From Bordetella parapertussis (lineage in GTDB: Bacteria > Pseudomonadota > Gammaproteobacteria > Burkholderiales > Burkholderiaceae_C): DNA of 5,580 nucleotides. The stretch is taken from positions 1-5,580 of the forward strand of contig CAMDIP010000098.1 of NCBI GenBank assembly GCA_945899335.1, given 5' to 3'. A program made the translations under genes and the position numbers. Positions 5,359 to 5,580 of this stretch are shown here, in pieces. The notes beneath the pieces were generated by a model. It did no database searches, was not told where the DNA came from, and worked only from the letters and a program-made list of their open reading frames with translations. Within the stretch, counting starts at the first letter, position 1. Every line of letters begins with the position of its first letter.

Positions 5359-5580
5359 ATGACGCGGCCTTGACCACCTGCAACTGGTTGTCTCGCGCAA
5401 AACCCATCACAAAGTCCCACGCCATGACATTGTCGTCACGCATATCGGTGTGCACGATGACGCATTTTTTACCGTCTATGGTGTTTGGCACGCACCAAGG
5501 CGAGTAACTTAAATGGTCGCCTGGCACGGCACCCCCAGGGCGAAAACTGCTCATCACGCCTGCCAAACGCTCGGCCCAGT
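5357..5580 (-). CDS. DUF3579 domain-containing protein, N-terminus cut off by window edge
   Basis: This minus-strand frame is open to the right edge and ends with TAA at 5357-5359, giving the last 73 residues of a short protein. The visible sequence includes WAERLAGVMSSFRPGG, HLSYSPWCVPN, KKCVIVHTDMRDDN and AWDFVMGFARDNQLQVV. I recognise these as the conserved blocks of the DUF3579 family, small betaproteobacterial proteins of about 100 residues with unknown function. In related genomes, as I recall, the gene lies between rpsT and argF. A TTG at 5566 should not be taken as the start, because family-typical residues (WAER) continue upstream of it to the edge. The coding sequence overlaps the rpsT terminator by two bases. 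Confidence 0.85.
   Translation of the reverse strand, partial: WAERLAGVMSSFRPGGAVPGDHLSYSPWCVPNTIDGKKCVIVHTDMRDDNVMAWDFVMGFARDNQLQVVKAAS

Overview
The window looks like a chromosomal core segment of a betaproteobacterium, most likely Burkholderiales of the Comamonadaceae type. The evidence is the gene order: an AI-2E family permease divergent from purM, murJ followed by a SirB1-family gene, murJ divergent from rpsT, and rpsT convergent with a DUF3579 gene. Sampled coding sequence is about 58% GC (58 of 100 bases at 901-1000). The genus cannot be fixed from the sequence alone.

Layout from left to right. (1) Positions 1-575, minus strand: the N-terminal part of an AI-2E/PerM-type permease that runs off the left edge. 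(2) 576-653: a short divergent promoter region with two small palindromes. (3) 654-1682, plus strand: purM, AIR synthetase of purine synthesis. (4) 1682-2590: a separate block bounded on both sides by a near-identical 27-nt direct repeat. It holds a two-gene toxin-antitoxin operon on the minus strand (HigB/Gp49-like toxin, then an XRE-type antitoxin, overlapping by 4 nt) and an AT-rich upstream region (32% GC at 2461-2560) with a plausible promoter and operator. (5) 2591-4882, minus strand: murJ (lipid II flippase) followed after 15 nt by a SirB1-family transglutaminase-like gene, apparently one operon. (6) 4883-4956: the divergent murJ/rpsT promoter region. (7) 4957-5256, plus strand: rpsT (ribosomal protein S20), with a hairpin-rich 3' region ending in a strong terminator. 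(8) 5357-5580, minus strand: the C-terminal part of a DUF3579 protein that runs off the right edge.

Most genes are housekeeping functions: purine synthesis, peptidoglycan precursor export and translation. The accessory element is the toxin-antitoxin cassette between the convergent purM and SirB1 genes. The 27-nt repeat abuts the purM stop codon on one side and the SirB1 stop codon on the other. Collapsing the two copies into one would therefore give a tidy ancestral junction of purM stop, one repeat, SirB1 stop. This makes the cassette look like a discrete insertion or an excisable unit, and it is the most interesting point in the window. I saw no clearly undescribed multi-gene system, no CRISPR array, no tRNA or rRNA gene and no transposase.
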